From a virus: a stretch of DNA of 21,424 bases. Below are positions 13,670 to 20,167 of the stretch, piece after piece. Every line of letters starts with the position of its first letter. The stretch's first letter is position 1. The notes beneath the pieces were generated by a model that saw only the letters and a program-made list of their open reading frames with translations, had not been told where the DNA came from and ran no database searches. The DNA lies in IMG/VR virus record IMGVR_UViG_3300025151_000360, positions 1 through 21,424 of that record. One strand, given 5' to 3'. A program made the translations under genes and the position numbers.

Positions 13670-13847
13670 ATGTTGGGCCGTTAGGTTTAGTACCCAGTTT
13701 ATTGATGGAGAAGAGATACCATTCCTAGATATACACAGGGCTAGACTTAAAGGTCTGAATCTTTGGAGGAAAAAAGGCGAGTCCTCTGAAGATTGGGGTA
13801 AAAGATGTAAAGAATTCGCCCAATCAAAATCATATATAGGAACTTAA
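13599..13847 (+). CDS. 82-aa zinc-ribbon-like protein, overlapping the preceding gene
   Basis: The frame starts MRINCQDCTHKEATQLN and continues PFPMCDRCWAVRF, giving CxxC at residues 5-8 and CxxC at about 22-25, a standard two-knuckle zinc set. The first knuckle lies in the part that overlaps the preceding gene by 71 bases, which argues that the start at 13599 (with AAGGA about 9 nt upstream) is real and that the downstream ATG is not. The rest is basic and helical (FLDIHRARLKGLNLWRKKGE). A role in nucleic-acid binding is possible; no family is recognised. Confidence 0.65.
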   Translation: MRINCQDCTHKEATQLNPFPMCDRCWAVRFSTQFIDGEEIPFLDIHRARLKGLNLWRKKGESSEDWGKRCKEFAQSKSYIGT

Positions 13848-13848
13848 A

Positions 13849-14148
13849 ATGTCACATGGACACAGCAAAGATGGTCGTACTCCTACCTATAACTCATGGC
13901 GCAAGATGATGGAGCGTTGTTATAACCGTAATCAGATTGGCTTTGAGAACTTTGGTGGTCGTGGTATTGCAGTAGAACCTGAATGGCACGACTTCGCTAC
14001 ATTCTTGGAAGATATGGGAGAAAGATTTGAGAATACTTTCCTTGATCGTATTGACGTTGACGATAATTATGGCCCGGATAACTGTCGATGGAGTACCCGA
14101 GCAGTACAGGCTCATAACCACGCTCGTCGCCGGGCATTAGCCGCTTGA
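13849..14148 (+). CDS. Small HNH-associated/AP2-like phage protein
   Basis: The 99-aa protein has TPTYNSWRKMMERCYNRNQI, then FGGRGIAVEPEWHDFATFLE, LDRIDVDDNYGPDNCRWST and a basic end. The chain YxxWxxMxxRCYN - GGRGI - W - F - DMGxR - LDRID - NYxPxNCRW is a widespread phage pattern, often linked to HNH or homing-endonuclease-type proteins, with DRID and the following N as the HNH-like core. There is no complete HNH triad, so nuclease activity is uncertain. AGGAACTTAAA precedes the ATG, one base after the preceding stop. It could be mobile or fixed as a DNA-binding protein. Confidence 0.65.
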   Translation: MSHGHSKDGRTPTYNSWRKMMERCYNRNQIGFENFGGRGIAVEPEWHDFATFLEDMGERFENTFLDRIDVDDNYGPDNCRWSTRAVQAHNHARRRALAA

Positions 14149-14333
14149 AGCCAAAGCATTATGATATGCCAATACCGCCTATTGAATTTATTTTAAAAAA
14201 TAATCTTTGTTATTCTTCTGGAAGCATTGTTGCATTAGCATCTACTTGGGATAAAAGAGGAACTTCTGTTCAAGATTTAGAAAAAATAATTCAACACGCA
14301 AAGTTTTTAATTGAGCATATTAAAAAGCAATGA
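14145..14333 (+). CDS. DUF3310-like small protein
   Basis: The 62-aa product reads KHYDMPIPPIEFILKNNL, then SGSIVALASTWDKRGTSVQD, then LEKIIQHAKFLIEHIKK. This follows the phage DUF3310 pattern (HY-x2-PIxPIEyIxxN - GNvikYvxRxxkKgg - DLxKaixyLexLI), although the usual tyrosine/arginine positions in the middle are changed. The start is TTG in a TTGA overlap with the preceding stop and lacks a strong ribosome site, so coupling is likely. It is noticeably more AT-rich than its neighbours. No biochemical function is known to me. Confidence 0.65.
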   Translation: MKPKHYDMPIPPIEFILKNNLCYSSGSIVALASTWDKRGTSVQDLEKIIQHAKFLIEHIKKQ

Positions 14334-14632
14334 CAACTTGGAAACACTGTGAGCGCACCATCGCTAGTATCTTGGGTGGTGTGCGAACAGGTTGCAACGG
14401 TGAATCACGAAGGGATGTTGAGCATCCTAAGTGGAGCATTGAGGTAAAGCACAGGAAGAAGTTACCTGACTGGATACATGATGCTATGGGTCAGGCTGTG
14501 CTAGAAGCAGAACATAGAGTGCCGATAGTTGTACTGCATGAGAAGCAGATGAAGTACGAAGACAGTTATGTTATACTTAAGATCAAAGACTTTAAGGAGA
14601 TCACAGATGAATCAGTGGAAACCAAGGACTGA
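14330..14632 (+). CDS. PD-(D/E)XK nuclease, Holliday-junction-resolvase-like
   Basis: The 100-aa protein contains CERTIASILGGVRTG (E8), then SRRDVEHPKWSIEVKHRKK with D29 and the E38-x-K40 pair. This fits a minimal PD-(D/E)XK nuclease core as found in archaeal-type and phage Holliday-junction resolvases. The next helix (WIHDAMGQAVLEAE) and a strand (VPIVVLHEK) complete the fold. It would cleave branched recombination or replication intermediates before packaging. It begins with an ATGA overlap and is followed by an overlapping gene. Fold is inferred from motif spacing; substrate is not shown by the sequence. Confidence 0.72.
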   Translation: MTTWKHCERTIASILGGVRTGCNGESRRDVEHPKWSIEVKHRKKLPDWIHDAMGQAVLEAEHRVPIVVLHEKQMKYEDSYVILKIKDFKEITDESVETKD

Positions 14633-14819
14633 TATGGTAGACTTTGCAAACAGTATTCTTTCTGGTTGGGGTGATGCAATGGCAGAAGCCAGACGGCCAG
14701 AGGAAGGAGCAATCAAGATTTCAGTAGAGCAGAAGACTGTGAAGTTGAAGTGTGTATATCCCGATCCTGATGACGGATCATCTTACTCATGGGTAAAAGT
14801 AAATGAAGACAAAGAATGA
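14607..14819 (+). CDS. 70-aa hypothetical protein
   Basis: The product (MNQWKPRTDMVDFANSILSG; AMAEARRPEEGAIKISVEQK) has a helical first half and a beta-like second half ending in WVKVNEDKE. The ATG at 14607, behind AAGGAG, is preferred to the in-frame 14568. It overlaps the nuclease gene by 26 bases and the next gene by 17. No family is recognised. Confidence 0.6.
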   Translation: MNQWKPRTDMVDFANSILSGWGDAMAEARRPEEGAIKISVEQKTVKLKCVYPDPDDGSSYSWVKVNEDKE

Positions 14820-15198
14820 AGTGTTGCGTGAGTTGTTCGTAGAGAATGGCCTAATCAAAGGCGAGGACACACATGAACTTAAGTTCGGTAGCAAAGGTAC
14901 GACTATCATAACTCGTACTGGTATTGAGAAGATACAGTACCATAACGATATTGATGTGACGTATAAACTGGAGTCAGTTAATCCAGAGTTTGTGGTAGTG
15001 AAAGCAACCGCTACTAAAGGTGATCTAAAGATGGAGTCGTATGGAGAAGCGTCACCTGCTAATACAAAGCAACCCTATCCTGTAGCAATGGCAGAGAAAC
15101 GTGCATTGTCTAGGGTGATACTTAAGACAACAGGATTCTATAAGTTCGGTGTGTTTGGTGAAGATGAATCAGATGACTTCAAGGAGAAAGTCGCATGA
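14803..15198 (+). CDS. Possible single-strand-annealing (Rad52-like) or DNA-binding protein
   Basis: The 131-aa protein has a beta-rich first part and then GEASPANTKQPYPVAMAEKR followed by ALSRVILKTTGFYKFGVFGE, ending in an acidic tail. The GEASP...P..MAEKRALSRxxLK..G box is shared, as I recall, with a set of phage and bacterial proteins resembling Rad52-type annealing proteins, in which the AEKRA helix follows the beta sheet. This protein is shorter than most of them, so the relationship is only suggestive. Position close to resolvase-like and RecB-like nucleases favours a recombination role. It overlaps both neighbours. Confidence 0.5.
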   Translation: MKTKNEVLRELFVENGLIKGEDTHELKFGSKGTTIITRTGIEKIQYHNDIDVTYKLESVNPEFVVVKATATKGDLKMESYGEASPANTKQPYPVAMAEKRALSRVILKTTGFYKFGVFGEDESDDFKEKVA

Positions 15199-15464
15199 AT
15201 GTAAGAAAGAAAAACGCAAAGGAAAAAGAGTTCGATCAAGCAGAACTAAACAAAGCAAAGCACGACTTGGCTGAATCGGCTATTGGTTTTGCTAATGAAT
15301 TTGCTGAGTGTGATGGCGATGTGTTCTACTCATCGTATAAAGATTTCTCTAATAAGGTATGGCAGTATGAAAGAGAGAAGGAAAACAGTGCAATGCCCAA
15401 GGTAGGTGACACTTGGGATTGGGAAAACAAAGTATGTGGAGCGTATAGATACCGTGACATTTAA
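15195..15464 (+). CDS. 89-aa hypothetical protein upstream of ribonucleotide reductase
   Basis: This charged, helical 89-aa protein (MNVRKKNAKEKEFDQAELNK; ESAIGFANEFAECDGDVFYS) shares an ATGA overlap with the preceding gene and runs up to 59 bases into the ribonucleotide reductase frame. No family, membrane segment or metal motif is recognised. It is probably co-translated with the reductase gene. Confidence 0.6.
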   Translation: MNVRKKNAKEKEFDQAELNKAKHDLAESAIGFANEFAECDGDVFYSSYKDFSNKVWQYEREKENSAMPKVGDTWDWENKVCGAYRYRDI

Positions 15465-17091
15465 AACAGAATTGGGAGAGGCTATCTTCAAGCAGAAGTA
15501 TGCCTCAAATCCCTACGAAACATGGGAGGATAAGGCTCACTCGGTGGTTAACTCTGTGTGTGGAGACTTTAATGGACTGAAGACTCCGCTCATGGAGAAG
15601 TCAGAACGAGACAGGCTTATCAATTATATTAGTGAGTTCAAGTTCATGCCGGGAGGCAGGTACTTATGGTATGCAGGTAGAGAGGCACGATTCTATAACA
15701 ACTGCTACCTATTGAGGCTTGAAGAAGATACCAGAGAGGAGTGGGCTGGCGTTACAGAGAGAGCCATGACTTGTCTGATGACAGGTGGTGGCATAGGTGT
15801 TGATATCTCTAGGGCTAGACCGTCTGGCCGTCAGTTAAGGAGGACAGGTGGCGTAGCATCAGGGCCAATCCCATTACTGTATACCTTGAATGAGGTAGGC
15901 AGGAATGTAATGCAGGGTGGTAGCCGTAGGTCTGCACTGTATGGCAGTATGAACTGGCAACATGAGGACGCAGGTAAACTTCTTCGTGCTAAGAACTGGC
16001 ATGAGATGAGCGTTGGTAATACCACGCTAGCGGAACTGAAACAGGCAGACTTTAACTTTCCTGCACCGTTAGACATGATGAACATATCATTGAACTATGA
16101 CGATGCTTGGTTAAACAATCCTATTAACAGTACGTTTATGGAAAATGTAAGGCAAGCCATGATGACAGGCGAGCCGGGCTTCTCATTTAACTTTGGAGAT
16201 AAACAGAATGAGACTTTACGAAATGCTTGTACGGAAATTACGAGCGAAGATGATTCAGATGTATGTAATCTGGGCAGTGTTAACCTTGCTAATGTTAAAA
16301 CTCTGGATGAATTTCAGGATGTGGTTACGCTCGGCGCTAAGTTTCTAGTATGTGGTTTGATGAGAGCGCACCTACCTTACAAGAAGGTGTATGAAGTCAG
16401 GCAGAAGAACAGTCGTATTGGGTTAGGTCTTATGGGTATGCACGAATGGTTGTTGCAACGTGGATACAAATACGAGATGGTTGATGAACTAAAACAATGG
16501 ATGAAATCTTATGAGCGATTCAGTAAAGAAGCGGCAGACGCGCATTGCGATAGATTTATGCTCGCTAGTCCTAAAGGATATAGAGCAATTGCACCAACGG
16601 GAACAATTAGCATACTTGCCGGGACCACCTCTGGAGTGGAACCTATCTACGCCGTTGCATACCGGAGGCGCTACCTATCTGACGGAACCAAATGGAAACA
16701 CCAGTTTGTCGTTGACGGTACAGCACAAGCACTGATTGATACAGGCATCGATCCTGATAAGATTGAGTCTGCTGTTGACCTGGCATCTGACCCAGAACGT
16801 AGAGTTAAATTCCAGTATGAACTACAGAAGTATGTAGACCATGCGATTAGTTCCACGTTGAACCTACCTGCTTGGGGTAGTGAACTTAACAATGAAGATA
16901 AAGTTGCTGAGTTTGCACAGGTAATTAAGAAGTATGGGCCGGGACTGAGAGGATTGACTGTGTATCCTGACAGTGCTAGAGGAGGACAGCCTATCACATC
17001 AGTACCTTATGAAGAGGCTCATGCTAAACGTGGTGTTATCTATGAAGACAACAGTGAAGAGCAGTGTTTGTCTGGTGTCTGCGGTATATGA
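15406..17091 (+). CDS. nrdJ: Class II (adenosylcobalamin-dependent) ribonucleotide reductase
   Basis: The 561-aa protein holds the catalytic reductase barrel. NNCY (C100) and DVCNLGSVNLA (C287) form the redox pair; NACTEI (N273, C275, E277) is the substrate site with the thiyl cysteine; APTGTISIL binds phosphate; and the C-terminus EEQCLSGVC (C554, C559) is the shuttle pair. No ATP-cone is seen, and no radical-generating small subunit gene lies beside it, which together with the short length fits a cobalamin-dependent class II enzyme. It converts ribonucleotides to deoxyribonucleotides for phage DNA synthesis. The start is uncertain: GTG codons at 15406, 15436 and 15454 are all possible, and the last two would reduce overlap with the preceding gene. 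It ends in an ATGA overlap with the HNH gene. Confidence 0.9.
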   Translation: MTLGIGKTKYVERIDTVTFKTELGEAIFKQKYASNPYETWEDKAHSVVNSVCGDFNGLKTPLMEKSERDRLINYISEFKFMPGGRYLWYAGREARFYNNCYLLRLEEDTREEWAGVTERAMTCLMTGGGIGVDISRARPSGRQLRRTGGVASGPIPLLYTLNEVGRNVMQGGSRRSALYGSMNWQHEDAGKLLRAKNWHEMSVGNTTLAELKQADFNFPAPLDMMNISLNYDDAWLNNPINSTFMENVRQAMMTGEPGFSFNFGDKQNETLRNACTEITSEDDSDVCNLGSVNLANVKTLDEFQDVVTLGAKFLVCGLMRAHLPYKKVYEVRQKNSRIGLGLMGMHEWLLQRGYKYEMVDELKQWMKSYERFSKEAADAHCDRFMLASPKGYRAIAPTGTISILAGTTSGVEPIYAVAYRRRYLSDGTKWKHQFVVDGTAQALIDTGIDPDKIESAVDLASDPERRVKFQYELQKYVDHAISSTLNLPAWGSELNNEDKVAEFAQVIKKYGPGLRGLTVYPDSARGGQPITSVPYEEAHAKRGVIYEDNSEEQCLSGVCGI

Positions 17092-17390
17092 TTGAGAAAG
17101 ATATCAGATGGAAGCAGAAGAAGTACACTGATTGGGTGGCTACATTACCATGCGCCAACTGTGGTACGGAGGATGGTACTGTGGTCGCCCATCATCTGAA
17201 GAGTAAGTTGTTACCTCATAACATTAGAGGTGGAGGTATGTCAGTAAAGGTAGATGATTGGTTAACGATGCCTATGTGTTATACTTGCCATACTAAAGTA
17301 CATGAGGGAGGCATGGATTCAGAGCAACTGGTGTATATATTTAGTACATTGAAAGAAGCATTTAAACAACGGAGGTTTACATTCAAATGA
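17088..17390 (+). CDS. HNH/Ref-type zinc nuclease candidate
   Basis: The 100-aa protein carries CANCG (C22, C25), then VVAHHLK (H35, H36), and DDWLTMPMCYTCHTKVH with C64, C67, H68 and H72. This layout of two CxxC knuckles around an HH and a terminal H is that of small phage HNH proteins related to DUF968/Ref nucleases. Such enzymes nick or cut DNA, some in a RecA-dependent manner. The ATG at 17088 forms an ATGA overlap with the reductase stop and is preferred over 17064. Nuclease fold is well supported by residues; substrate is unknown. Confidence 0.78.
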   Translation: MIEKDIRWKQKKYTDWVATLPCANCGTEDGTVVAHHLKSKLLPHNIRGGGMSVKVDDWLTMPMCYTCHTKVHEGGMDSEQLVYIFSTLKEAFKQRRFTFK

Positions 17391-17701
17391 TTACTGATGA
17401 TGACAAAGCAGAAGCGGCACACAACGCTTTGACTGACAGTGATGAAGAGTATGGTACGCTATCTGCTTATGTTAAGATGGCTCCGCATATGACTAAACTT
17501 ATAAAGGCAAAGGCTTTTTTAAATACATCTGGTACTGTAGCAGAGAGAGAGTCGATGGCTTATGCGTCTGAAGATTATAAGAAGTTCACTGATAATCTGA
17601 AGGATGCTATGGTAGAATACGAGGTTCTTCATGCCAGAAGAGAATCTTGGCAGAGAGAAGTAGATATCTGGCGAACCGTAAGTGCTAACAGGAGAAAGTA
17701 A
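17387..17701 (+). CDS. Conserved helical phage protein
   Basis: The 104-aa product has the pattern DKAEAAHNALTDSDEEYGTL, then KAKAFLNTSGTVAERESMAY, then LHARRESWQREVDIWRTVSA and a basic end. I recognise this arrangement (alternating helices, xGTVAERE box, final IxVWRxxxANRR) as a widespread small phage protein of unknown function, usually found in DNA-metabolism operons. It is likely a helical coiled structure. It begins with an ATGA overlap on the HNH gene and ends in a TAATG overlap with the next. Confidence 0.7.
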   Translation: MITDDDKAEAAHNALTDSDEEYGTLSAYVKMAPHMTKLIKAKAFLNTSGTVAERESMAYASEDYKKFTDNLKDAMVEYEVLHARRESWQREVDIWRTVSANRRK

Positions 17702-17973
17702 TGAGCGATTACGAACAGAAAGATATGGATGGTGTTGTGTTTGAAGTACCTGCTGACCAGTTGACGGAGGATTGGATGGCTCCGTGGTCAGGCAAAGCAA
17801 TGGTAGATGGTGCTATGTATTGGGTAAACATATACGATAATGTATCTAAAGCAGGTAAGCCTTACCGTAAGTTGAAGTTCAAGGCTATGCAAGCAGCGTA
17901 TAATGATAAGCCTAAGAGTGCTGGACCTGCCAAAAACTATAAGAGTGTTGATGACATTCCTTGGGATGACTAA
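17701..17973 (+). CDS. Small protein with SSB-like acidic tail
   Basis: The 90-aa product has a beta-like core (AMVDGAMYWVNIYDNVSKAG, then KPYRKLKFKAM), a flexible basic/proline stretch (NDKPKSAGPAKNYKS) and an acidic end, VDDIPWDD. That end resembles the DDIPF tip by which single-stranded-DNA-binding proteins recruit partners. An OB-type fold followed by linker and acidic tip would suit a short single-stranded-DNA-binding protein, but the fold is not established. It sits between a conserved helical gene and a RecB-like nuclease with TAATG-type overlaps, which supports a role in recombination or replication. Confidence 0.6.
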   Translation: MSDYEQKDMDGVVFEVPADQLTEDWMAPWSGKAMVDGAMYWVNIYDNVSKAGKPYRKLKFKAMQAAYNDKPKSAGPAKNYKSVDDIPWDD

Positions 17974-18638
17974 TGTTTATAACCTATAAGAACGGTAAAG
18001 AGTACAACCTAGATTACGATGAGGATGCTCACTCCTATAAGGTAGACGGAGTGAAAGTCCCATCTGTTACTAGGATTGTAGACGCTTGCTTTCCTAAGAA
18101 CCTGACTGAGTGGGCTGTCGGCGTAGGTGAGGAGGAGTATCGCCGTGTCACTGATGAGGCTCTGGAGATAGGCAACGATTCTCACAAGTGGATTGAAGAT
18201 TACATTACCTTTGGTCACGCTTGTACTGATCCGGGTCATCATATATTTAACCCAACTAAGGCTTTCCTTAAATGGGTAGAAGATATTGAGCCTGACTGGA
18301 AGGATTCAGAGCGTAAGATATACTGTGATAGGTTTAAATATGCCGGGACTGTAGATGCAGTGGCAAAGATTAATGGTCGTGTTTGTGTAATAGATTTCAA
18401 AACGTCCAAGAAAATCTACAAGCCATACCACCTACAGGTAACGGCATACGCCCAGGCAATCAAGAGGATTGATGGTTTGAGACAGTGGCCTTTGGGGATA
18501 ATACTGCGGTTAGATAAAGAGACCGGGCTATATCAGCAGAAAGTATTTGAACCAAAGGATCACTTCAAAACCTTTGTCAAATGTATGGAACTTCGACAGT
18601 GGAGTTCTCTTAGAATTAAGGAGGCTGACATTGTATGA
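17973..18638 (+). CDS. RecB-like PD-(D/E)XK exonuclease
   Basis: This 221-aa protein matches RecB-family (PDDEXK_1/Cas4-like) nucleases. It has GNDSHKWIEDY (H71, E75), SERKIY (E113), YAGTVDAV (D128), VIDFKTSK (D141-x-K143) and LQVTAYAQA (Q155-x3-Y159), in the usual order and spacing. Phage members act as 5'-to-3' exonucleases that prepare ends for single-strand annealing or degrade host DNA. No iron-sulfur cysteines typical of Cas4 are grouped at the C-terminus. A TAATG overlap links it to the SSB-like gene. It ends overlapping the following small gene by 8 nt. Confidence 0.88.
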   Translation: MFITYKNGKEYNLDYDEDAHSYKVDGVKVPSVTRIVDACFPKNLTEWAVGVGEEEYRRVTDEALEIGNDSHKWIEDYITFGHACTDPGHHIFNPTKAFLKWVEDIEPDWKDSERKIYCDRFKYAGTVDAVAKINGRVCVIDFKTSKKIYKPYHLQVTAYAQAIKRIDGLRQWPLGIILRLDKETGLYQQKVFEPKDHFKTFVKCMELRQWSSLRIKEADIV

Positions 18639-18888
18639 AGATCAAGAGGATGTGCTAGGGTTGATAGTAACCCATGCTCAAGCATTAGTATGGGCTATGA
18701 ACCTAGCCAAGAACCATGAGTTAGCAGACCCAGAGGTAGCAGTTACTGTGATGGAAGAGATGCAGAAAGATTCCAAAAGCATATGGGAAGAACAACTCTG
18801 GCGTAAGGTAAGAGATGGATTCCTTGATGAACTACCATCAGCAAGCATATATAAATTTAGTCCAGACACTAGAGGACCAGACACATGA
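18631..18888 (+). CDS. 85-aa hypothetical protein, TTG start
   Basis: The product (LYEDQEDVLGLIVTHAQALVWAM, written here in two parts: LYEDQEDVLG and LIVTHAQALVWAM) is helical and continues LAKNHELADPEVAVTVMEEM and KKF-type basic residues near the end. No family is assigned. The start is TTG at 18631 with AAGGAGG 6 nt upstream (18618-18624), which beats the longer in-frame start at 18547 that would overlap the nuclease by about 90 bases. It ends in an ATGA overlap with the phosphoesterase gene. Confidence 0.6.
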   Translation: MYEDQEDVLGLIVTHAQALVWAMNLAKNHELADPEVAVTVMEEMQKDSKSIWEEQLWRKVRDGFLDELPSASIYKFSPDTRGPDT

Positions 18889-19637
18889 GTAACCTATTAG
18901 TCATTGGTGATCCACACGCTCACCCAAACTACGACAATAAAAGGTTCACGGATTTAGGCAGGTTCATTGTCAAGACCAGACCAGACATTGTAGTATGTAT
19001 TGGTGACATGGCTGATATGCCTAGCCTATCCATGTATGATAAAGGTACTAAGGGATTTGAAGGCAGGAGATATAAGAAGGATGTGGCCGCTGTTATTGAC
19101 GCACAAGAGAAGATGTTTGCGCCCATTAGAAAGGCGCGAGGATACAAGCCTAAGTTTTATATGACACTAGGCAACCATGAGGACAGGATAGATAGAGCCG
19201 TGAACTCTACACCTGAACTGGATGGTGCTATAGGCATGGAAGACTTGCAGTATGAGAAGTTTGGTTGGAATGTTACGCCATTCAAGAAGAGTATTACGAT
19301 CAAAGGAATAACATTCAGTCATTACTTTACATCTGGTGTAGCGGGCAGACCTATTAGTTCAGTACATATAGGTCATGCTCTTGTGTCTAAGTTACACTGC
19401 TCCGCTGTGCAAGGACACTCACATCTATACAATCATTCAGAACAGACACGGCCTGACGGCCAGAAGATATTTGGATTATCGGCGGGTTGCTATTCACATC
19501 CTGAGTACCGTGAGACTTGGTGCAAGGATACTGAATACCAATGGTGGAGAGGACTGATTATGCTTGAGGGTTTAGATGGAGAAGGATACTATAACAGCAT
19601 CCGAGCCATTACACAACGGAGCATTAGAGGAAAATGA
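18885..19637 (+). CDS. Calcineurin-like metallophosphoesterase
   Basis: The 250-aa protein has all sequence signatures of the metallophosphoesterase fold: GDPHAH (D9, H11), IGDMAD (D41), LGNHED (N97, H98), SHYF (H146) and QGHSH (H178, H180). These residues hold two metal ions that hydrolyse phosphoesters. Phage relatives may cleave cyclic or linear nucleotides, RNA or DNA ends; the substrate cannot be read from the sequence. ATGA overlaps join it to both neighbours in the DNA-metabolism operon, so an action on nucleotides or nucleic acids is the simplest reading. A role in removing defence signalling nucleotides is possible but speculative. Confidence 0.88.
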   Translation: MSNLLVIGDPHAHPNYDNKRFTDLGRFIVKTRPDIVVCIGDMADMPSLSMYDKGTKGFEGRRYKKDVAAVIDAQEKMFAPIRKARGYKPKFYMTLGNHEDRIDRAVNSTPELDGAIGMEDLQYEKFGWNVTPFKKSITIKGITFSHYFTSGVAGRPISSVHIGHALVSKLHCSAVQGHSHLYNHSEQTRPDGQKIFGLSAGCYSHPEYRETWCKDTEYQWWRGLIMLEGLDGEGYYNSIRAITQRSIRGK

Positions 19638-19927
19638 AATGGAAGAAGCCTAAAGATACTAAGGCTCTCCAAGAGAAAAGTGCCTACGGCAAAATTAAAA
19701 AGGCAGAGCGGATAACAACGTGGACCAACGTAGCCTACCCTGATAAAGATGCCGTGGCGTTAGAGAAAGAATGGGAGAAGAAAAAGACCAGGATGTTTGC
19801 CAAGTTCTGCTGGGAAAACCTTGGAGCAAAAGCACCTAGCGGTAAACTATGGGAAGAAATCTTCAGAGAAAAGACAGGCGTTGATCTAGTCAATTATGTT
19901 TCTGACCTCACAAGAAAGAAACTCTAG
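19634..19927 (+). CDS. Last gene of the rightward operon, hypothetical basic protein
   Basis: The 97-aa product (MKWKKPKDTKALQEKSAYGK; TWTNVAYPDKDAVALEKEWE; WENLGAKAPSGKLWEEIF) is basic, helical and aromatic-rich. No family is recognised. It shares an ATGA overlap with the phosphoesterase, and its end overlaps a gene on the opposite strand by 42 bases tail to tail. No terminator hairpin is visible in the convergent overlap. Confidence 0.65.
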   Translation: MKWKKPKDTKALQEKSAYGKIKKAERITTWTNVAYPDKDAVALEKEWEKKKTRMFAKFCWENLGAKAPSGKLWEEIFREKTGVDLVNYVSDLTRKKL

Positions 19928-20167
19928 TCTAGTGATACATCCTTTAGGGAAGGCAGTAATACCGTACTCTTTGTCTTCCTTATTTTTATCAAAGTCTTCT
20001 GGCGCTAGAGTGTTGCATATCTTAATAGTCTTTGGATCATCTTGAGGTATCAACCATCCTACTGATCTGATAACAGGACATTCAACCTCATCGTGAGGCT
20101 CCCATCCACTTGTCTGAAGGATGTCACGCCACTCAACTATAACTAATTGTTTAGAATCTGAATCCAT
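19886..20167 (-). CDS. Conserved small phage protein, convergent to the metabolism operon
   Basis: The 93-aa product contains VEWRDILQTSGWEPHDEVEC, then RSVGWLIPQDDPKTIKICNT and YGITAFPKGCITRLEFL. The set WRDI...SGW...CP...SxGWL...D...IxIxNTL...GxTxFPxGCIxxI is, from memory, a widespread phage protein of unknown function, probably a small beta-rich domain. It begins inside the end of the neighbouring minus-strand gene by 17 bases and is therefore part of the same leftward transcript. It may be regulated with lysis functions. Confidence 0.7.
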   Translation of the reverse strand: MDSDSKQLVIVEWRDILQTSGWEPHDEVECPVIRSVGWLIPQDDPKTIKICNTLAPEDFDKNKEDKEYGITAFPKGCITRLEFLSCEVRNIID

